From: Arabidopsis thaliana
Taxonomy: Eukaryota > Streptophyta > Magnoliopsida > Brassicales > Brassicaceae
Direction: 5' to 3'
Assembly: GCF_000001735.4 (NCBI RefSeq)
Contig: NC_003070.9
Location: forward strand, 11,030,001 to 11,094,000
Length of the DNA: 64,000 nt
In this document: positions 59,491 to 64,000 of the stretch, in pieces
How the letters are laid out: each line of letters begins with the position of its first letter
Position numbering within the stretch: position 1 is the first letter of the stretch
Position numbers and translations under genes: made by a program
Notes under the pieces: generated by a model
Databases searched by the model: none
The model's input: only the letters and a program-made list of their open reading frames with translations
What the model was told of the DNA's origin: nothing

Positions 59491-60242
59491 ATGAATAGAG
59501 AAAAAACCTTAGATTCCATTCCAATTGATGTCTTTCTCGATATCTTCTCGAGATTACCTGCAAAGTCAGTCGGGAGGAGTTGTTGCGTGTCGAACCGATG
59601 GGCCTCCATACTTGGCAGTCAAGATTTCAAGGAGTTGTTCCTGACCATGTCTTCGACTCGTCCACGTCTCTTATTCGCCCTAAAACCATACAACGGTGAT
59701 GAGTGTCTCTTCTACTCGTCACCTCACCCTCATAATCACTATGAGAAGTCTACTGTAGTAGTAACGGCCGATTTTCACACCAAGTTCCCTAAAAGCCAAA
59801 GTGATTGTATCTACGCCTCTGGTTTGTTCTATTTTCCTGATGTGCGGATCTCAAAAGATAAGGACGAGGATTCCGTGCATGTGATAACCCTATCACGGGA
59901 AACTATGCGATCTTACCTAAACTGAGGACAAGGAGAGATACCAAAAGATTTTTAGGGTTTGATCCAATTGACAAGCAATTCAATGTATTACTCATCAATA
60001 ATTCAGTTAATTATGAAACGGTTCATCATATTCTGACATTAGGAGCTGGAGGAATATCCAATGTCCCTTAACCCATTATCCTCAGGGTAAAGGGATATGC
60101 ATCAATGGGGTTTTGTATTACTTAGCGAGTCATGATGAAAAGCCATATATGATAGTTAGCTTTGATGTTAGGTATGAGAAATTTAGGTTTATTAACAAAA
60201 AATGCCATTCTTATGAATTGATTAACTATAAGGGTAATCCCA

Positions 60243-60640
60243 TATGGCCTTGTTTATACATTATTGGCTCATTTTCACATTTTGCGTAACCAAATTAAAT
60301 ATTGAGCTTTATTACTCTGTTTGCTTATCATATTGTTTATTTTCTGGTTATGATCGTGTTTACATGTTACTTTGAATTTACTTTTACCAAATTACTATAT
60401 GATCTTGTATATAACTGCCGTTTTAATCCCTATCTTAAATAAATATCGTAAGAAAAGGTGGATATAATATAAGCTAGCAAAAATGTTTCAATTGATATTT
60501 TTGTAGATATCATTGCTGAGAAGCTAAGAGATTTTGATTTCTCAAATCTCAGTTTCTTCTCAAATTTAATGTCGTACTTGTTGTAAAAACGATATTTTTC
60601 TTTGAATATAATTTAACATTAGATTTTAAAGAAAAAAACA
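60243..60640 (+). mobile_element. LINE 3' end inserted in F-box pseudogene
   Basis: The right part reads TTGAATATAATTTAACATTA followed by an A-rich stretch. This closely matches the 3' tail of the LINE at 34455, in the opposite orientation. Upstream of it is non-coding AT-rich DNA. The left limit is set only by where F-box similarity stops. Confidence 0.5.
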
Positions 60641-60737
60641 GAGGCCTTGGATGAAGGACCAAATTAAATGTCAACATCTCTCGTCAAGCCAATTTGTGGA
60701 TATTATGGAGCTTAAGGTACTAGATCATATATAGAGT

Positions 60738-60843
60738 TCTTTCTAAGAGGAGGCAACAATGTGATGGATAGAATTGCGAGGGAAGCTTTTACAATTACAT
60801 ATGTAAATTTTGTTCCCAAACTTTATTCAACTGTGACCAATTG
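60738..60843 (+). pseudogene. RNase H-like retroelement fragment
   Basis: The translation FLRGGNNVMDRIAREAFTI, followed by VPKLYST, resembles the C-terminus of plant retroelement RNase H-like domains. It lies inside the interrupted F-box pseudogene, downstream of the LINE tail. Confidence 0.42.
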
Positions 60844-60984
60844 ACTAAGCCTTTAGTTGAGACCCATTAGATAATGTGGGGACATAATGCTTAGCCAATT
60901 GGTCCAATGGAGGCAACAAAGTCTATTTTTCTTAATGCTATGTAATTTTAAGAAGATGCTCTGTGTCTTTTAGAAGATGATTAA

Positions 60985-61831
60985 TGCTATGTAATTTTTC
61001 ATATCAACTTGAAACAATATTTTTAAATCTTTCCGTTTAGAAAATATAGATCGACTGTGTTTTCTATATTAACAGCTTTTCCTATGTATCAGACCAACAC
61101 AGGAAAAATGAAAGTCTCTAGTTTATCAACGTGATTATTATATTGGCAGCTAAGATTTATATTCAGTAAAAATTGATTAGTCTTTACAAAATATTGAAAA
61201 CTAATTGAACATATTGATATTGCTTTTTTGTTAAAAATTGAAACATCAAACACGGACCACGGTAGCAGTAGGTCACTTAACGAACTTGGGAGCTGCAACG
61301 ATTTCATAGAACATTTTTGTTTCTCCATGTAACTGTTGGACTTTCGTATCTCCCTAGCTAGCTATTTGCTAAAACCTATGAAACATTTTTTGTCACACCG
61401 TACATTGAAGGGTACAATACCACCAAAAGCACAAACTGCATCTGCTTTACAGCAAGATGGTATGCAATATAACCAATTTCTCGGTTTAGCATTAGTACTG
61501 CTTAACCAGTAACCTGAAGTCATATAAAACAAGAATAAAGCATCTAGATACTTCCCCATATATACATTCTACCAAAAAATGGATTCTGAATGAATGAAGT
61601 TATCCAAAAAAAAACTTAGGAATGGTCATGTCAGATGCAAGAGCAATCAATTAGCGAAAGTGTACAAGAACTCAGATTAAAAATTCATATATCTTTAGAT
61701 GGTTAAAGCCCATGTTTCTTGGGCTTTAAGTTAGCACCAAACCTTGAACTTGACGAAGATTTTTCCGCGTATAAATTCAAGAGTCTCTGCCATTGTGATT
61801 TATCTCCGTCCGATAAATATATACAAGAACA
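60985..61831. other. Spacer upstream of F-box gene
   Basis: About 850 bp of AT-rich DNA between the F-box pseudogene and the intact F-box gene. Apart from the weak cysteine-rich frame on the minus strand, nothing is supported. Confidence 0.5.
61362..61559 (-). CDS. Possible cysteine-rich peptide remnant
   Basis: A 65-codon frame that begins with a hydrophobic stretch (ALFLFYMTSGYWLSSTNA), which could be a signal peptide. It then has cysteines in C-x3-C-C-x5-C-x11-C-x3-C. This is loosely like plant secreted cysteine-rich peptides, but I recognise no family. It could be a chance frame or a decayed gene; a GT following ATAG near the end could be a splice donor. Confidence 0.2.
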   Translation of the reverse strand: MGKYLDALFLFYMTSGYWLSSTNAKPRNWLYCIPSCCKADAVCAFGGIVPFNVRCDKKCFIGFSK

Positions 61832-62899
61832 ATGAACAGAGGAGCAAACTCTGCTTCCATCCCTAATGATCTCATTCTTGAAATACTCTCGAGATTGCCT
61901 GCAAAGTCAACCGGGAGGTTTCGCTGCGTGTCGAAGCTGTGGGGATCCATGCTTTGCCATTCATATTTCACGGAGTTGTTCTTAACGAGGTCCTCGGCTC
62001 GTCCACGTCTCTTAATTGGGATCCACCAAGACGGTGACCGGTTTTTCTTCTCGTGTCCTCAGCCTCAAAGCCCATATGATAACTCTTCTATTGTTTTAGC
62101 AGCAGATTTTCATATGAAGTTCGGTAGAGTTGAGGATGAATGGGTTTATCATATTCTGACATTAGGAACTGAAAATGTGAGGTGGAGGGAGATTATATGT
62201 CCCTTTTCATATGATCCTCCTCGGGAAAAGCCGATATGCATCAATGGGGTTTTGTATTACATAAGTGTCGGTAGTTATTATTCACTTATAGGTTGCTTTG
62301 ATGTTAGGTCTGAGAAATTCAAGTTTTTATATCTAAGCCCAGATTGCTTTCCAAACTGGTCTAGAAAATTGATAAACTATAAGGGTAAATTAGGTGTGAC
62401 TATAATGGAAGATTATCATGGTGGATTTCCCCTTAAGTTGCGTATGTGGGTTCTAGAGGATGTCGAGAAAGAGGAATGGACGAGATATGCCTACACTTTG
62501 AGGCCTGAGAATAAAGTCGAGGACAATGACTATGTATATGTTGTTGGGGCAACTGCTTCAGGTGAAATTGTTTTGACGAAACAGAATGCATATAAACCGT
62601 TTTATGTTTTCTACTTTAGTCCTGAAAGGAACACTCTCCTAAGCGTTGAAATCCAAGGTGTTGGAGAAGAATGGTTTTATCATAATGTTTACTACTTTGT
62701 AGACCATGTCGAGGATCTTAGGTTTGATGTTATGAAGACAACATATGCTGGAACATCTAGAAGCCCACCAAAACAGAGCACATCAACATCATCTAGAGAA
62801 GATCATGAAGTGAGGACCCTTGCTCACCAGAAAGAAGATCGTCTTACGTTTGAGAGTGTTAACCAATTTGATGCTCTGCGTCTTTTAGAAGATGATTAA
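61832..62899 (+). CDS. F-box protein, FBA type, internally shortened (AT1G31080)
   Basis: Intronless, 355 codons. F-box at residues about 8-50 (SIPNDLILEILSRLPAKSTG, FRCVSKLW). Then LFLTRSSARPRLLIGI and part of the FBA domain (ILTLG, PICINGVLYYI, CFDVRSEKFKFL, LINYKGKLGV, LRMWVLEDVEKEEW, SGEIVL). The stretch that in the neighbouring pseudogene holds YASGLFYFP, NPITGNYAILPKL and GFDPIDKQF is absent: FHMKFGRVEDEWV runs directly into YHILTLG. The missing segment is about 65-75 residues and the frame is kept. The C-terminus has a Ser/Thr-rich tail. Likely an SCF adaptor; whether the shortened FBA domain still binds a target is unknown. Confidence 0.88.
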   Translation: MNRGANSASIPNDLILEILSRLPAKSTGRFRCVSKLWGSMLCHSYFTELFLTRSSARPRLLIGIHQDGDRFFFSCPQPQSPYDNSSIVLAADFHMKFGRVEDEWVYHILTLGTENVRWREIICPFSYDPPREKPICINGVLYYISVGSYYSLIGCFDVRSEKFKFLYLSPDCFPNWSRKLINYKGKLGVTIMEDYHGGFPLKLRMWVLEDVEKEEWTRYAYTLRPENKVEDNDYVYVVGATASGEIVLTKQNAYKPFYVFYFSPERNTLLSVEIQGVGEEWFYHNVYYFVDHVEDLRFDVMKTTYAGTSRSPPKQSTSTSSREDHEVRTLAHQKEDRLTFESVNQFDALRLLEDD

Positions 62900-64000
62900 A
62901 ATTTACAGGTGTCAAAACCTGATTGCTTACCTTACTCCTCAAGTCAGCTGAAAAAGCTCTGTATTTGATGCAAGTTGTATTCTCTCTTTGTAACCATTAA
63001 TAAATCAAAGAAGTTCTTAAAAAAATTGTGTTTCTATTACGATTCTGTCAAATTTATATAAAGTCGGTAACATTAACACTAAAGATTTAAAGGAAGTAAC
63101 GGCCTTTGGAACTGTCTATCACACGAGTGCTAGATATGTTGCAATCAAGTGAATATAAAGGAGCTCGAAGTTCTTAACACAAGAGATCTGTGAGCTTGTT
63201 TGGTCGGTGACACATCAAGATTCATACTTCTAATAATGAATATTAATACTGTTAAGTCCAAAAGATATTTCATGTTCTAACATCAATCATAATCAAATAA
63301 ATAAAAAACATTAGTGGAAAAACATTGTCATTTCTACAATTGCAACAGCTACAGTTACAGTCACGATTTCTGCTGTAAGAAGCAGAGTGTTTCCTTTTGA
63401 TACGCTCTTGAACCAAAAACGTTACCTACCCAAAATATTTAGCCACCTTTGACTTTTTGTTCTTAAGATCTATCTCGGCAACTCAATTTTCCTCCTAATC
63501 TTCGGATTTTTCGCCTGCGCTTGATAAGAATCTCACTGAAAACACCTTCTACTTTATAAATATAGTGTTCCACCTCTAGTTCAAAGATTACATTCAAAGA
63601 GGTTAGAGTTTCATATTAAAAGGGATACACAAATTGTTTAGCTTTTATAAATCAGAAATGTATCAGATGAACAAAAAATGAATACATCTAAGGAAGTAAA
63701 GAAGGGACACTAGTTAATCTCATTCCTTTCTCAAAGGATCCAAAACAAGATTGAGTTTACAATACTATATTCTTTCGGAATAGATGGGATGTCAAAAGCC
63801 TACTCGACTATCCGGGTGAAATGAAGCATGCTCAGAAATTCAGAGTTGAAAAAAAATTGTGAATTTTGTCTCTATGTTTGTGAAGAAGTTAATAACCATA
63901 AATCTTATTTATTTATCGATTTTGGTTAATGTTTACATTTTTACGAATTGAAATCGACAAAGTTTATTAGTTTATCGTGTTTATTAATTTATAGAGTTTT
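62900..64000. other. 3' flank of F-box gene, no gene seen
   Basis: About 1.1 kb of AT-rich DNA with the F-box gene 3' UTR at its start. I see no supported coding region, RNA gene or repeat. The next gene probably lies beyond the window. Confidence 0.5.

Larger units (their letters stand above)
59491..60984 (+). pseudogene. F-box/FBA pseudogene, frameshifted and interrupted
   Basis: The start is intact: SIPIDVFLDIFSRLPAKSVG (F-box) and LFLTMSSTRPRLLFALK. The frame shifts near 59884, after which NPITGNYAILPKLRTRRDT and RFLGFDPIDKQFNVLLINN continue in another frame. It shifts again near 60065, giving GICINGVLYYL and FDVRYEKFRFI. The coding trace ends at NYKGN near 60243, where retroelement sequence begins. 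The C-terminal codons DALCLLEDD plus stop reappear at 60955-60984, matching the end of the intact neighbour (DALRLLEDD). This reads as a dead paralogue of the gene at 61832. Confidence 0.85.

Noticed and set aside
1-64000. CRISPR arrays, bacterial operons, integrative elements
   Set aside because: No regularly spaced direct repeats with unique spacers and no bacterial gene organisation; the DNA is plant nuclear with introns.

Overview
The window is plant nuclear DNA. It has AT-rich intergenic space, short GT-AG introns, and proteins I recognise as those of Arabidopsis thaliana. The gene order UFO, ERA-like GTPase, SUF4, two thionin-like genes, MLP, F-box, OSB4, TRXO2, LINE, ORE15 (PLATZ), bHLH111, GlcNAc1pUT1 and F-box genes matches the AT1G30950 to AT1G31080 stretch of chromosome 1. 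Locus names come from memory. Exon boundaries were derived here by joining reading frames across GT-AG sites, and every multi-exon model closes in frame.

Layout. 1-5.9 kb: UFO upstream region. 6.2-7.5 kb: UFO, intronless, plus strand. 7.8-13.6 kb: two minus-strand genes, a mitochondrial-type ERA GTPase (7 exons) and SUF4 (7 exons). 13.8-18.2 kb: a tandem duplication of about 2.1-2.35 kb. Each unit holds a tRNA-Leu(CAA) gene split by a different TAA-flanked MITE, a duplicated promoter block, a small secreted six-cysteine gene, and a relic of the OSB4 3' end. 18.2-21.5 kb: a LINE fragment, a roughly 30-bp LINE tail insertion, and a MULE/VANDAL-like DNA transposon with a 10-bp target duplication. 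22.1-28.7 kb: a Bet v 1/MLP gene, an F-box gene, and the divergent pair OSB4/TRXO2. 28.7-39.8 kb: gene-poor, with a 5'-truncated LINE that keeps a long open reverse-transcriptase frame. 39.8-49.1 kb: ORE15 and bHLH111, both minus strand, separated by 3.5 kb that carries another MITE. 49.1-54.9 kb: gene-poor. 55.0-58.4 kb: GlcNAc1pUT1 (15 coding exons). 58.4-64 kb: an AT-rich TIR-like element, an F-box pseudogene broken by LINE insertion, and an intact but internally shortened F-box gene.

The genes are not an operon or a pathway cluster. Functional themes that recur are organelle maintenance (ERA GTPase, OSB4, TRXO2, all with N-termini of mitochondrial type), meristem and flowering control (UFO, SUF4), leaf growth and senescence control (ORE15), and F-box ubiquitin-ligase adaptors (UFO plus three FBA-type copies). 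The least ordinary features are the twin MITE insertions at the same TAA of duplicated tRNA genes, the uneven divergence of the duplicated peptide genes, the motif cluster in the MULE, and the scattered OSB4-tail relics.
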